A stretch of DNA of 64,000 nt from contig OV050030.1 in the NCBI GenBank assembly GCA_920105625.2, positions 408,409,034 through 408,473,033 on the forward strand, written 5' to 3'. The position numbers and the translations under genes are program-made. The DNA comes from Clusia tigrina. Taxonomy: Eukaryota > Arthropoda > Insecta > Diptera > Clusiidae. Of the stretch, positions 1-13,170 are shown one piece after another; the stretch's first letter is position 1; each line of letters starts with the position of its first letter. Below the pieces are notes generated by a model. That model had not been told where the DNA came from and searched no databases. It was given only the letters and a program-made list of their open reading frames with translations.

Positions 1-186
1 TGACCACTGAAGTAAGGGATCTAAGATTAATCCACGAAGTACCATAACACTGATTCCAGTAGCACTATAAACAATGAACGAAAATTAAACGGGGTAATTC
101 CACACACACTTCATTAACAGGTCACTGCATAACAGGCATTGACCTGCTCAAGATTTATTTAACATAAATTTGCACTTAATTGGAAC

Positions 187-968
187 TTCCAGGCGGAAAT
201 CCACGCTATTGAAAGATGTGCATATTTCAACATTGAAAAAGGTTACGAGAGCAAGAAAATTGCCTTCTTATCGGATAGCCAAGCGGCCATTAGGGCACTC
301 ACCTCTTATCAGGTAAACACGAAACTGGTATGAGAGTGCGTCAGCAAACTCAATACTCTTGGCTCATGCAACAAAGTTACCATTCTATGGGTTCCAGGAC
401 ATACTGGCTTAGAAGGGGACGAGATTGCCGTCCATTACCCTTTACTGGTCCAGAACCTTTCTGTGGTGTAGGCAAGGGCAAGCTGTTCAACCAGCTTAGG
501 ATCGATGAGGGACACCACTTGGTTAACATACCAGGCCTAAAGGTATCAAAGAGACTGCTAAGGACATACCACCTACAATGCTAGGGACATACCACCTAAA
601 AAGATTCGAATTACTCATTAATCTCTCTAAGAATAATCTTAGGATGATGACAGGCCTACACACAGGACACTGTAAATTGAACTCACATATGGTGAAGATG
701 GGGGTCACCTCGGAAGGCTCCTGCAGATTCTGTATGGAGGAACAGAAGACGTATTTGCTTGTGCTGACACAATGTCCGGCTCTCATGCACACCCGCAGGA
801 AATACTTGGGAATCTTCCAAGGCTCTGTCAGTGATGTGAAACCTCTGGAGCCTAAACTTGTCATCACGTTTATCCAGAGAATAGGACTAAAAGATGCACT
901 TTGAACCTCTGATTGGGGCATAATAGGGCGAAAAGTCGCTGTGCCTTAAATCCCCTACACAATAATAA
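187..968 (+). mobile_element. 5'-truncated I-like LINE copy (RNase H and zinc-knuckle end), copy A
   Basis: This is the 3' end of a non-LTR retrotransposon ORF2. The frame starting at 187 reads FQAEIHAIERCAYF, then SDSQAAIRAL and LWVPGHTGLEGDE, the second to fourth catalytic blocks of a LINE RNase H domain. A linker with GPEPFCGVG follows, then a C-terminal knuckle (SCRFCMEEQ ... CPALMHTRRKYLG). In-frame stops and frameshifts, for example the TGA after the NTKLV motif, show it is dead. A 23-bp tandem duplication lies at 558-603. The copy ends in an AAT/TAA tail and is flanked by the direct repeat taattggaac at 177-186 and 969-978, so the 5' truncation point is exact. TAA tails are typical of Drosophila I-type elements; the clade name is inferred from domain order and tail. 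Confidence 0.88.
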
Positions 969-978
969 TAATTGGAAC

Positions 979-1435
979 ATGAAACTGTGTGCTAAATGTA
1001 GGCGTAACATTGAAATTGGAACACTTTCCTTCAGATAGAATTCTGCACTATGAACAAAATGTTCCAACAAGTCGAATTTATATAAAACATCTTTGTTCAA
1101 TTAAAAGAGAGTTTTGAATAATCACATATGTTTTGATAGCAAAATATGCATATAGAAAGTGGGCGTGTTTAATATCCTATTTTTATTAGGAACCGAAGTT
1201 TACATCAATATCTGGGTATATACATTTTCATATCCAAATATTTATTCATAATTTAAAGGAAGATACGGGAATAGGCATAAATCAATAGAGGGCCGTAGCT
1301 ACATTTAATCAAGATTAGGTTGTTAGAAGCGCACTAACATTGGTACTAAAAGCAATAAGGTATGTAAAGTTCTTGAAAAGTGTTCTCAAATAAGAAGTAA
1401 CTGATTGAATTTGGGTTTGAATCGATGTTACTGGT
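979..1435. other. AT-rich DNA, nothing recognised
   Basis: Short stop-rich frames only. I see no motif, repeat or RNA gene here. Confidence 0.5.
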
Positions 1436-1439
1436 TGGG

Positions 1440-1618
1440 TGGGTCAGAACGGAAAGACCACTGCTCGAATGACCAAGTCCAGAAAGAACTGGCTGTACTC
1501 GGTGTTTCCAAGTGGCATCAGCGTGTGCTCACCAGAGACGACTAGCGAAGGCTATTAACTCGGCATGATCAACAATGGTTGTCTGCCAATGATGATGATG
1601 ATGATGATAATGATGAAT
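1440..1618 (+). mobile_element. RTE-like LINE 3' end with ATG-repeat tail
   Basis: The plus strand reads LGVSKWHQRVLTRDD followed, after a stop, by RRLLTRHDQQ. This matches the C-terminal block of the RTE-like copy at 41975-43440 (ISNWRQRAITRDNWRSLI). It runs into a (GATGAT)n tail at 1589-1618. RTE-type LINEs characteristically have very short 3' UTRs ending in such simple repeats. Only the last 60 or so codons remain and at least one stop interrupts them. The 5' limit is approximate, because homology is clear only from about 1480, and I found no convincing TSD. Confidence 0.6.
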
Positions 1619-3432
1619 GAATTCTTCCAACGTCAAAGGTGTTTTAGATATGAAATCGTTCAAATAAATGTTCCTTTGTAATCAACAATTCTGCGTCTAT
1701 CCAGGAGGAGCACAATTGCAAGAAATTTGTATTCTATTATAAGGTCTATCAATCAGGTTCATACGAAGCCCGGATCCTTTGGAGGATGCGAAATTAGTTC
1801 TTACACAGTATTTAAAATTTTCGAAAATATATTTATGAAATTATAAACAAACTTGGAACAATCAGTTCTGAGTTCTCCAACAGAAATTGGTTCGTAAATT
1901 ATGTATGCAAAAATATGTAAAAATGATATAAATTAATATTTTATAGTAATAAATTAAATGAAATATTTAGTGAAGACCGTTTTATTGAAAACTACCCACT
2001 TACATTTGGAGCAACACTTGCCAACTGTTCCCGAAGCGGCCATTCGTTGCACATAAGTAAATCTCTCTCTGGAATACATTATCATCCAATTGAAGTACAA
2101 GGAATTCGGCGATCGCCACAGGTGGAAGTGTTCTTGAATACCCACTTTCAAACAGTTTGTGTGAGAGCCGTCAACTATGCTGGAGAAACGGAAAACAGTT
2201 TGCGTGTGATTTGTCGGAAAGCACATTTAAAGCGATGTAAAACTAAAGCGCTCCAGCACTCGGAGCTCGCACACAGAACTCATTTGAATAGCAAATAAGG
2301 CGAGCGGCCGCTGTGGTCGCGGTCAATGGCGCTGACGCTGCCGCCCAGCGCTTAGTTAAATATTTGGAACTCACATCGTAAATAGCTTGTTTTGATTTCT
2401 TTATGTGGGATTAATTAATTTTTATGCTATTTTCGTTTAAGTTTGTTTATCGCCCGTTCATGTTTGTGCAGTGCATATTAATTATGCGTTTTATGGCACT
2501 AATGTGGCGTGTTTGTTTTAGTTTCTGTTTATCTCTAAGCAAATGAGTTTATTACGGCGAAAGTAGGCAGTTATGGGCAGTTATCGGCGGTTATAAATTA
2601 GATCAATTTATTGAGATGGCCGTGGAGAGGTAGCAAAACATGCCCAAATCGAAGCTACTGTACACTTTCTTTGTTGTGTCGCTCTTAAGCAGGGCATTTG
2701 TGGAGAAAAGCATCGAAGAAGAATCATTTTTATCAGCTACTCTGACATAAATGTGCTAATGTGACTGATATAATGAGGAGCTATTAAATATAATACAAAA
2801 TAATAGCATAATTTTAGTGCATTATATTCGAATGTGAAAAAGAAGGCGTGAAATTATGAACACATATATACATATCTATATACACATATATTATATTATA
2901 GAGTTACTTCCTGGATTGGATTAGCCATGTCGTTGATCTTTTCTCACTTCTTGTCAAGAGATTGCCTAAGAACGAGAAGAGATATTGAGCTGAAATTTTA
3001 CTGGAGGTTATCTGCAACACTTATATACACTATATCTATACTTTCTAGGTAGACAGGTCCTGTAACATACCCACTTTTCATAAGCCAACTTGTTTCAAAA
3101 GAACCAAAATGGATATTTTATAGAGATTATATACCAGCATAATCTCGATTTTGAGTTCCGAGGTGGTCAGTTCAAAATTGGTTGAAGAATGGACCAAAAA
3201 AGGAACACTTTTTAACAGCTTAGGTAACTAAGATTCTCATCAATTCAAATCTTATCCATTATAAGATAAATATGACAAGAATTCTGACGGTAACACACAA
3301 AAGTGTAGGTTATTTGCAACAGTCGATACGTCCGCTTCTAATCATTACTTGTTTAACTATTCTCGTTGCGAACTCCATGGTTGCTATACGTTTAAATCAT
3401 TTAAGCTAATACTGTAAAAGAATATGACTATG
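1619..3432. other. Intergenic or intronic DNA, no gene seen
   Basis: Mostly AT-rich. A short GC-rich patch lies at about 2300-2345 and a CA/TA microsatellite at about 2862-2900. No frame resembles a known protein. Confidence 0.5.
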
Positions 3433-3444
3433 TAACGACGATTT

Positions 3445-3980
3445 TAGCAAAAAAGGGTGCAGACACTGCCTTTATAGGCCCAGAACCCTTCTGTGGGGTA
3501 AACAGTAGCTTCACAAATAACTTGTTGCGCGAACAGGAAAAACGAGGTCTGCTAAACTACTGGAGAGCCCGAAAAGGCATGCGGCAGTCGAGACTACTCA
3601 TTGATCCTGAACACATCAGGGTAGATGCTTCTTTAGACCTCAGCAGAAATGACATCAAACTCTACACTGAACTTTTAACAGGACACTGTAGACTAAATTA
3701 CCACCTGAAAAAATAGGCGTGGTAGAAGACGATTCCTGTCGACTCTGTCAAGAGGAGCAGGAAACGGCAGAACACATTCTATGCACTTACCCAGCGGTGG
3801 CAAGACGCAGACATAATTACCTAGGCAGTGGGTTCATATCTCCAAATCACCTAGTTAAAATTAAGCCCACAGCAGTTACGATATTTATAAACAGTCTAGG
3901 ACTGTTTTAGTTGGGTACGAGGCTGCACAATAGATCTTTTAGGTCGCGGTGTTCTTTTAGCCTGTTAATAATAATAATAA
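3445..3980 (+). mobile_element. 5'-truncated I-like LINE copy with 12-bp TSD, copy B
   Basis: The sequence begins inside the RNase H/knuckle linker of ORF2 (LAKKGADTAFIGPEPFCGVN) and continues through MRQSRLL and ELLTGHCRLNYHL to a C-terminal knuckle, CRLCQEEQETAEHILC (CX2CX8HX2C). It then runs to a stop after FINSLGLF. The 3' UTR holds a motif at 3932-3950 that recurs in other copies of the window and ends in (TAA)n. Flanking direct repeats taacgacgattt at 3433-3444 and 3981-3992 delimit the insertion exactly. One frameshift near 3716 breaks the frame. It shares the GPEPFCG block with copy A but is a diverged subfamily. Confidence 0.9.
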
Positions 3981-3992
3981 TAACGACGATTT

Positions 3993-5030
3993 GGAGAGGC
4001 ACTTTCATTGATCCGAGTGGTGACTTTGTGTGGCCTGCCCAATAAAAAATATGGTAGGTATGAAGAAAACAGTTCGAATGTTTTGTAATAAGCTGAATTC
4101 AGAATCTGTTGGGGTAAGTCTCATGTGAACTTCATTAAGACGTGAAGAACAGTAAGCCCTGCTTGAAGAAGAATAAGCCCTGTGAAATTTATAGATGCTT
4201 TAAATATGTCATATAAGGTCGAAAATTCTCATGGGCATAGGAAAGCAAGGAATCACAACTAATTAGTAATAACTCCACATCTGGAGGTAATAATAAAAAG
4301 AAAGATATTGAGTAGTTAGATACAATCGTATATTGTCGATTCTTAATGAATCTATCATTTTAAAATCAAGGAAAGTGCGCAATTTAGGAATACCTTGATG
4401 GTTGTGATCGGTACACATTACTGGAAGTTTCGGGTATGTCTATGTAAGGTAACATGAAAATTCTGAAGGTCCTTTTCATGTATATAATGCCCACAAATAA
4501 TGCTTATTATAACATGAGTTTTTGATCAGAGTATAATGACCCAAAAGGTAGTCTCGATTATATTTAACCAATTTAATATGAAGCGTTCGATATTAGGCAT
4601 CTTTGACTGTGTATAAAATTGATCTTATCAAACTTTCGAGTCAGGGTTAGATAGGATAAAGTGGCTAGAATAGACTTAATGTTGTTATTTATGACATTGT
4701 TGACGTTCATGACATGACAACGACAAATTTCATTTAAGGGATTTATGTAGTAACACAATTACTTCAAGTTTGGAAGTAACTGCATATATTTAGTGTACAA
4801 TAGATTACGATGTCGGTTGTTGAATCAAGGTCAAATCTTGCATTTCTAGACACAACACTCCTTAGACATAGCGAACAGGTGCTGGTCCGAAGGAAAAGGA
4901 TACAAAATAGCCCGAAAAAGTTGAACCGAAATTTTATTAAGTAGACAAAATGAAGGTACCACCATAATGGTCCTAACAGGTGCCGTCATAAGAGTCCTCA
5001 GGTCAAGAAATTAGTAATCTTCTCAAATGA
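3993..5030. other. AT-rich DNA, nothing recognised
   Basis: No open frame with family resemblance, no tandem array and no RNA gene was seen. Confidence 0.5.
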
Positions 5031-5035
5031 TTTTT

Positions 5036-5250
5036 GAAGCAGTTGCATGGATGAGGAGGAGCATTAGCTGTTCAAAAGGAGAAATACTTTACTAGGTAAC
5101 TACTTCCTGGACTCCTTAGGGGACGTTTCGGACACAAAAATAGGTTCTTTCAATGGCTTTATCAAAAGCTCAAAATGTCTGGACATTTGAAAGTGACTCT
5201 GATGCGGTGTCACAAAGAGCCAATCTAGAACTAAAAGTGTATTTTCGACA
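5036..5250 (+). mobile_element. LINE ORF2 C-terminal remnant
   Basis: Plus-strand frames give CMDEEEH and then NYFLDSLGDVSDTKIGS followed by FNGFIKSSKCLDI and a stop. This is the post-knuckle tail of an RNase H-bearing LINE. The fragment at 36435-36630 is a close relative with the same order (GDYFLDYLGDIS, CFIKSSKWLDL) and a similar stretch after the stop (gcggtgtcacaa versus gcggcatcacaa). One frameshift is needed. Boundaries are estimated from similarity only. Confidence 0.62.
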
Positions 5251-8200
5251 TATAATCAAGAAAACTGAATTCTAAGAGCACTGAAAAAAGCCTCTTCTGG
5301 TACAGATATGTTTAAAGTTCAAAGAAAACCTTAATCTACAAACACAATAAAATTGTATCTTTGTGATTGCAATTCCCATTTATGACAGACGATTTATATT
5401 CTCCACAACTCTTGCTGAGCATTGATTTCTGTAATTTGGGCCACCAAGCGATAGATTCACTATTGGCACTGGAACTATTGTACCTCGTAAGTGAAGTACC
5501 CGCTGGTAGGAGAAGTGCGGAAGCATTTTGTTAGAAATCAGCCAGTCCTTAACATAATATTTTCACCTCCATATCTTAGATCGCTCCATGGTTGTCGAAA
5601 GAAAACCCACAACAATAAATCCGAGTATAGTGTAAAAATTAAAATGATTCTTTTTTTTTGTAGACAATAACTTCAAAGGCAAGACACACGCTTACATTGG
5701 ACAACAAATCTCAACTGATTACCAAGAATTCGGCCTAAACAATGTGCCATCGTTTATATTTCTGGTTTTTGTGCTGCTGCGCTGCTCCCAGCCACTCACA
5801 TGCACAGTTATCAGCCGTCAGACCCAGCAACCAGCAATGTCTGTCTACATTCCTCGAGCATATTTCTTACGCTTTATGTTGGTGCTGCTTCTGATGCTGA
5901 CAATGACGGCGATGGTGATGCTGATGCTGATGCTGCCCGCTTTTGTGTGTCTTTGTAGGCAATGCGGCGACTACAGAAAACGTCTCAAAGCAGGAAAGCA
6001 AACGAGCTTGTTGCCAGAAGTGGTCATTTGGAGTCAACTCAGCTGCACTGCAAACCAATGTGAAAGAGAAGTGAGCGATTCATATGGTACGCGCACCACG
6101 AACGAAGAGAAATAAGTTCAAAGAGTTTAGTTTGGCCAAAAGCGTTATAAGAGCGTTTATTTGTATCAGCTGCTGAGATACTGCAACAGTTAAGATATCA
6201 CGAGTTACGCATACATTTGAAATATTTCAAGCAAGACCAGACTAAGGGGAATACAAACCAATTGATTGGCCTACAAGAGCCTCAAAAGAAATGGATTTGA
6301 GTATTGAGAAATTAGCAGAAGCACGGCACTCTTTTTCCAAAGAGAATCACAATTGCTTAAATCTTACACCAGTTCCAAGGACATTCAATTGTGATATAAA
6401 GCTTATGAGTACTTCAATAGTCTTCCTTATCGTATCCAATTGTGTGTGTAATTATGCTTTGAGTTAGTGATTTCTTTCCACACTATCAGTAAACCAGAAT
6501 ATTGGATACTCTTTCCGCCACTGCAGCATGAACAATCTTTCCGACTTGGTGTGAGCAACTGCAGGCCCCTCACACATACTCAAAATATTCACACAACTCA
6601 ACATTGAGTCAAACGCATTTCAGTCTCCAGCGAAACTTCGAATTGAGCGGTGCTCATCCACGGAGGAAACGTTTGTAAATTGGAAATAACAGAAATTTGG
6701 AGAAGAAAGGAAACTTTACCAGGAAATGGTATGAGTAAATAATATGTTAATGCTGGTGAGGAGACCACCACGCACTTACTTTAAGAAAATTGCTATCAAA
6801 CCAATGGAGTATGAGTAGTCAAAGTCAGATCAGCGGAGAAGGAACATGTGGGCAGATTTACCGATACTTGAACTCTGTTTTGGAACACTTTGTGTTAGCT
6901 TCAAAAGGAACACACGAGTTTGGAAACCTCAGCAACATCATCAGCCTGCATTGAGGAAGCATTGGAAATGTGCCACCTGGAAATGCGGATGATGGTAAAG
7001 TCGTGTATGTTGTAAGAATATTAATATATTTTTAAATTTTAAGGAACAAAATTGGCATATTTTTTTACTTACCAAAAATTGAGTGATGCATGTGTCCCCT
7101 TCTTAATTGTATACTAAATTATAATGAAGTATTCTGGAAGTCATCAAAAATGTTTCTCTAATTTCAGATATGGACATAATAAGGAAAGAGAGGCACAGAA
7201 TTTCTACCGTTGAAATAATGAATTGATAAAAAGGTTCATTAATGAAATCTTATTCTCAGAGGAGATGCTGATTGTGCCAGATGATGATTGAATCACGAAG
7301 AAATGAATAGATTTTTGAATAATTCACAGTATCAAAGACCGGAGAGGTCAGGTAATATTTGAATATTATACTGGGTGTGTGAATACCTTTTTATTATTAT
7401 TATTGTTATCATTACTTTTTAGCATATTACAGAACTAATTGTGTCTCTGAAGTCCGTGCAATACCTGAAGAATATGGAACTGAATCCAACGCTCTTATAT
7501 GCGCTACCATTTATAGTATGAAAGACGAAACTACCTGCTCCACTGCGAACTAGTCCGGAGTTATCATCTGACTTTGGAATTTGATGATACCCGAGGTGAC
7601 TGGAGTAGTCAGCAAGGATCTACTATTGTCTAAATACAGAGTAGCCTGTTATACTGGCACCAAATCCTATCAAACCATGTAATAATAAATTGCCCCTTAC
7701 AATATTTTTTCTACATTTGGTGTGTATATGAAATTGTATGTAAATATATAATTTAAGCCACAGCGAAAGGAAATAAGGAGGAAGCCAACTCTGAAAATCG
7801 ACGGATGCCAATTGAGGTTGTCGTTAATGCCATTCTTGATGGCATCCTTCACTTAACATATAGGATTTAAGAAACATAAAGTATATCTAATAAAAACTTA
7901 AAGAAATTTGGCGTATTTTGTTCTTCGATCTTTCTAATTATTTTGTTCAAACACGCCTCTGAAGAGTACAACAATAAAATCCAATATATTTGTTGGTACA
8001 TATTTTTATACTCTCTACTACGAAATAAAGCAAAAAGGTATACAAATTTTGTGCATTTGGACTGCTTTGTAGCACCCATAAGGAGGTGTGGTATACATGA
8101 GAAAATATTTATATAAATTGGATGCTCATTCTAAATGGATTTGGATTTTGTTTGTATGTTTCTCACCCTTAGGGATAGATAACATAATACAATATTTACA

Positions 8201-9050
8201 AAGTATAGTCCGAACCTTGATACAGAGCCAGATAGCTTGGGAACCCAATCGGGTACGGGTCATACCTACCTCGTATATATGGAACTGTGGTTACCTCCGG
8301 TAAATGAGTGCATCTTCAGCCCAATTCATGATATAATGACATCCATCATATAATATCTGCGTGCTACTATACTAGAATGTGGGTGGCATGTAACTACTAT
8401 TACGCCCATTATTAACACATGATCATAACAACAAAATATATAGAAGGAATTTGGAGTCAATAGCCATATTGACATTATAAAGCTATGTGCAGGAAAGGCA
8501 TTCCATCAAGTAAAGGACACGCTCACATAAGAAACACCCATGACCATCTTCAAATTACCCTCTACCACCAAGGCTTCTGATGATGGATGATATAAAAATA
8601 GAAATAAAAGTTATGTGCCTTAGCCAAATACTAATCGGGTTTGCAAAAAATGGGCCATGCCATTAATATTACCATGCCCACAGTCCACACATATTCACAA
8701 CTGGCTGTATATGTAAGATTCACAGATGAAATTTCGTCCATACTTCAGTTCTTTTACTTTAATACAGTTCTGACGTATTTCAGCCATTAACAATTCCATT
8801 AACGATGTCTTTCATTGATCCACCATGATGTCCTCCCTTCCTTGAAAATAAAAAAATATAATAAAAATCATTTAACTCAAAAAAAATGGAATTAAATTAT
8901 AAAATTAACATAATTCATTTATTTTTTGTTTTGTTATGAGCTAAATATCCTGTAGATAGGAGATTCCTAAGGATAAGAGACATTTTTCATAATTTAGACA
9001 GCAGTTTTAAGCAGTATAAATACTTGTTCCCTAGAGAGAGATGTAGATTA
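5251..9050. other. Long stretch without a recognisable gene
   Basis: A 123-codon frame at 5744-6115 has a hydrophobic start but is dominated by Met/Leu runs from GCTGAT repeats, and I do not treat it as a gene. A TTA microsatellite lies near 7391-7411. The rest is AT-rich and stop-dense. Confidence 0.45.
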
Positions 9051-9059
9051 GATTAGAGA

Positions 9060-9600
9060 AGAGCGGGATCTAGTCTCCTAGTCACTGGGGCCTCAATTCG
9101 ACCTATTGTGACACACTCAATAAGTTACAAATCCTCTGAGAGTCTAGTATTCATTAAGAATTCAATGATCCTCTTGGAGATTCATCCGCAATTTCTGGTG
9201 GTTCTAGGTAGTGAGAACCTAAATATCGTAGTCGGGTCCATATTATACCGTTACAGTGGCTTTGCAAATGCTCTGCTATTTTCTCGTCCTCGTTACACAA
9301 TCTGCAATATTCAATATAACTGATTCGCATTTTATGTAAGTGTTTCATCATTCGCACTGCCCAGTTAAAAATCTTGTGACTATGCGAATGCCTACACGGC
9401 TGAGACTAAGTATATCTGTGGTTCTCTTGCTAGAACGTTTTGCCATGAACCCTGACATCTGTAGTTTCCATGATATCTTTAGTTTCCGTGATATCTTTAG
9501 TTTCCCTGCTATCTTTAGTTTCCGTCCAATATTGCTGCGGTTCTCCCTCAAGCCATTGCTTGCTTTTAAGTTTGGTTGAACTCCAAGGTAACCCAAGAGA
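9060..9600 (-). mobile_element. LINE ORF2 3'-end remnant (linker and zinc knuckle)
   Basis: On the minus strand the frame gives VTRFLTGQCE near 9350, then after a one-base shift KMRISYIEYCRLCNEDEKIAEHLQSHC and TRLRYLGSHYLEPPEI. This is the TGHC block and CX2C...H...C knuckle of the same LINE class as copies A and B. Upstream, a linker is expanded by four copies of an 18-bp unit (9457-9528). Frameshifts near 9155-9200 end the frame. No TSD was found, so the limits are approximate. Confidence 0.72.
9457..9528. repeat. 18-bp tandem repeat, four units, inside a LINE linker
   Basis: The unit atctttagtttccgtgat starts at 9457, 9475, 9493 and 9511 with a few substitutions. On the minus strand it encodes a basic repeat of the type KLKIS/RKLKI, inserted just upstream of the TGHC/zinc-knuckle part of the LINE remnant. 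Confidence 0.85.
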
Positions 9601-12590
9601 GATGTATATTCGTATCTTTAATATATGTGGGCAGCACCGATAATGATCCTGTTAAAAGCAAAGATCCTGAAAGAAAAGCAATGGTCTGTATTAAATGCAT
9701 TATTGTACAAAGTGATCAGCAATAAATGCAAAAAAAAACATAAATATATGTAACAGTAACTAAGGATGACTGATATATAAAATACGTTTATGCTTCTTTT
9801 TGCAGTTAGTTGGAACTTTTACCAATTATTTAATGCTTGATAGCTTCCAATTATTTGATATTTGATAGATTAATTAATATCTCTCCTGGGAAAGAACTCC
9901 AAATGAGTCACCATCTATACATTATATAAAAATGTGGTGGTGTTCACAACATAGGACGTGGATTCAAATCCTTTCTAGATCTAATCGCTCTATCATCCTT
10001 CAAGTATTTCAATTTCTATTCCACTCAAAGGCTTCAATGCTTTCTTGAAACATCCTTGTACGCTTAATGACTGGGGAATATCTTCATATTATTAACTAAA
10101 TGAAAAAGCAGTTCCTTAGTTATAAACGAATTGCAGAGTTTGAAAGATTGATTACTCAAGTTCAGCAGTAATTGTGAAATTTGTCAGTTATTGAATGCTC
10201 AAATGTCCTACCATCTGATCGTCTCCCTATGCAAAAGTGTCCCACCAGCGTCGCAACTGCACTCAACATAATCTGCTGTCAGTGGACTGACCACTGAGCC
10301 ACTTCAACTTGACATTGTCAGTCCTGAACAAATTGCACAACACTCAATTCGCTGGCCGAACACGAGAAGTGGCATAAAATACGATGTGCAGCACTAAAAC
10401 AGATTGCGACATGTCGCGCCGCCACTAAATCGTACAAATAATTCCATTGTTATGTCACGGCGAGGATAAATGAGAAATATATACGAGTGCGACTATATGA
10501 GCAGCACTGTGAGTGTGGCTGAGCGTGTGTTGGTGTGTGTGTGCTGGGACTGCCACCCAAAAGCGCACCATGATGCCATTTGATACGATCATGACATTGA
10601 AATGCAACGCGCAGATACTTAAGACATGTCGAATAGCAACAACGGCAATAACAACAGCAAAAATAACAACAACACCAACAACAACGAGCAAACCATGACA
10701 ACAGACAGCATGCTAAAGTTAAACAAAACTGTGCGGCATGCGGCATTTTACGGCTGCTCAGCTCAGCTCGTGTGCTCATGTGCATACACGTCGTCCCGGC
10801 CCAGAGCGATGCTGTTGCCTTTAATACGCTTTTAATGGGGTTTCGTAGGATGCGAGGCAGCGTAGTAAACGCGCGACAAATGTATGCGAAAATGCGGCTT
10901 AAACGGGGCGCAAAGATTTTTACCTTAAGTCAAACTGAATAAGCAGACCAGACATGCCCCGTCTGTGTATGTCTGCATTCTGTGTTCGGTGTTCACGTGC
11001 ATGTGCTTCGACTCACATATTTGGCACATGACAAAATGCGTTCGTTGTAAGGTGTTTGTGCAATGTTCAAAGTGTGCAAAAATTGTTCCTTTTCAAGTGT
11101 CTGACGAGCGTAAAGAGACACGAGAGTAGCTCAGAGGTCACGATTTTTATAGGCTTAGCTAAAGACAGCCGCATTTGAGATTTCTATTTGGAAAAGTTCA
11201 AACCAAATTGGAGTGATTTAAGAGCATTTAAAAAACAACATTCACTTAATCTTCAGTTTTAGTTGCAATATTAACTGCATTTATGCCAATTTGTTCCACC
11301 GTCTGCAAAAGTGTCTCATTTGAAATTACTTGTTTGCATTTACTACTCACCTTTTCGAGCACTTCCTCTTACAATCGGCGACACAAAATACTGCGTTGAA
11401 CTGTTTCGTGAGGACATTTCCTTTACAGAATAGTTGCAAGCAACGGTAGCGCATTTAAACATGTTAAGGCCCAATAATTCAACAAAATGTGTGATGTTCC
11501 ATTAAATAAAATTACATTTATTTTGAACAATTTAACTGTAGCTCAGGCATAGTTGTTTGAATTTGAAGCACAATAATGGAACAGCGGAAGAAGTGTGGAC
11601 TTATCGATTTGATCGGGGGTGTTCCAAAGTAAGCCAAAACCAAAAAAGTGGCTCAAGTTGTGTTCCAGAAAAAATAAAAAAATAATAAAAAAGGGGTTTC
11701 CTTCATTTTTCTGGTATTTTGGATATTTGTATCGATTTACAGAAGCGAAGAAGTGCCCGTGTGGATCATTCATTTGTTGTGTTCTAACATTCTTCATCGT
11801 GACATACCAAATGAAGACACCGCTGCCCGAAGTACCTTTACTTTTGCTAATCATACCAATCAACTATCAGCTCAGCTGCACTGCATTTTATATCAAAAGG
11901 GTTTCTATCAGATTATAATCATGAGACGAATCTCCTCGAGATTTTGACGAATTTAAATGTGGAATCGTCGACAAGGAACAAAATTAATATACTATATTTT
12001 CAAATTGAATAGAGCCAGTTTCCTTTTCAGCGGAGCAAGTAGAGAAAGATTATGAAGATTTTACTACAAGGCATCTTTTGAGCCTCGTATTCAATTAACT
12101 TCTTTGACCAAAACTCAGCTATTTATGAAAGCAGCAGATATCTGACCATCCATCTGAATTCCTGTCCAGATATTTGGAGATATATGCAATATGTTTTAAT
12201 CATAGAATATCGGACTTCCCCTATTGAGTTTCACTACCGTCCAACTCTCAAGAAAAAATTGTTTACTTAAGGTTGGAAACTGAAAGTTACATTGTTTTCT
12301 TCTGGAAAACAATGTCTACTATTTTGTTCTTATTATACAAAAAGAAATCTAATCTAATTCTAATCTAGTGTCCCTAAGAAAAATGCTCTCACATGTTTAG
12401 ATACTTTTGCATATTGGACTTCATTTCCTTTTTCCTCTAGAGGAATATACACTATAAAAAATCGAAGTTGATGAAAGTATACGGATAATCTTGGAAAAGT
12501 GTGGAGACAAAAACGATCAGCTCGATCTATTATAGAGGGGAAGAAAGAGTTCCAACAGGCGAATTGTGGCACAAACTCCGTAATGAAGCT
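9601..12590. other. Intergenic or intronic DNA with CAA-rich low complexity
   Basis: A CAA/AAC-rich stretch at about 10626-10690 gives Asn/Thr-rich frames on the plus strand and Val/Cys-rich ones on the minus. They are microsatellite translations, not genes. The 10.2-11.1 kb part is less AT-rich and may be regulatory. No promoter or exon can be assigned. Confidence 0.45.
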
Positions 12591-12593
12591 GAC

Positions 12594-13170
12594 GCTGCTA
12601 AAGCTCTATGGAGTTTGATGGCAAAAGTGTTTCACAGTCTGTCTTCATAGCCAAATATTTGTCGTTTAGAATGATTGTGATTGTGTTTGGGAACAATTAG
12701 TAAACAACTTCTTTCCGATTTTCCAAGGACCTTTAAGCTACCGAACTATACCCACATATTTTTCTTTCTATTTGGTGAGGAACTACAACCCCATCTCTAA
12801 GCTTTATTGAGTTGGATGGGTAAAGTGAAGCACAGATTGTGTTCATAGACCAAGATTTGTTGTTTAGAATGATTGTTAATATATTTAGGAACAATTAGTA
12901 TACAGCCTCTTTGTGACTTCCCAAAGATGTTCAAGCTACCGAACCATACCCACATATGTTTCTTTCCATTTAGTGAGGAATTAACAATTCCATCTCCAAG
13001 CTCTATTGGGTTGGAGAGCTAAAGTGATGCAGAGATTGTGTTCATAGACCAAGATTTGTCGGTTAGAATAATTGTGAATGTATTTAGGAACAAAGGTGTT
13101 CATGCTGCCGAACTTTACCCATATCATTTTCATTCCACTTAGAGAGGAATGACAACCCCATCATATGACA
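12594..13170. repeat. About 198-bp tandem repeat, nearly three units
   Basis: Equivalent landmarks recur in order: gtcgtttaga at 12661, gttgtttaga at 12859 and gtcggttaga at 13058, giving periods of 198 and 199 bp. Each is preceded by a ttcatag(a/c)cca block and followed by aggaacaa, a taccgaac block and a (t/g)aggaa block. The third unit has lost a segment in its second half. No open frame is conserved between units, so I call it a local satellite of unknown origin. Confidence 0.85.

Noticed and set aside
5744..6115. 123-codon plus-strand frame with a hydrophobic, signal-like start
   Set aside because: The hydrophobic stretch is a Leu/Met run produced by GCTGAT/ATGCTG repeats; no family resemblance and no supporting context.
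9931..10070. Possible third SINE (gattcaaatcc resembles a B box)
   Set aside because: No A box, body match or tail could be found.
10450..10835. Overlapping Cys/Val-rich and Asn-rich frames on both strands
   Set aside because: They translate a CAA-rich microsatellite in different frames.
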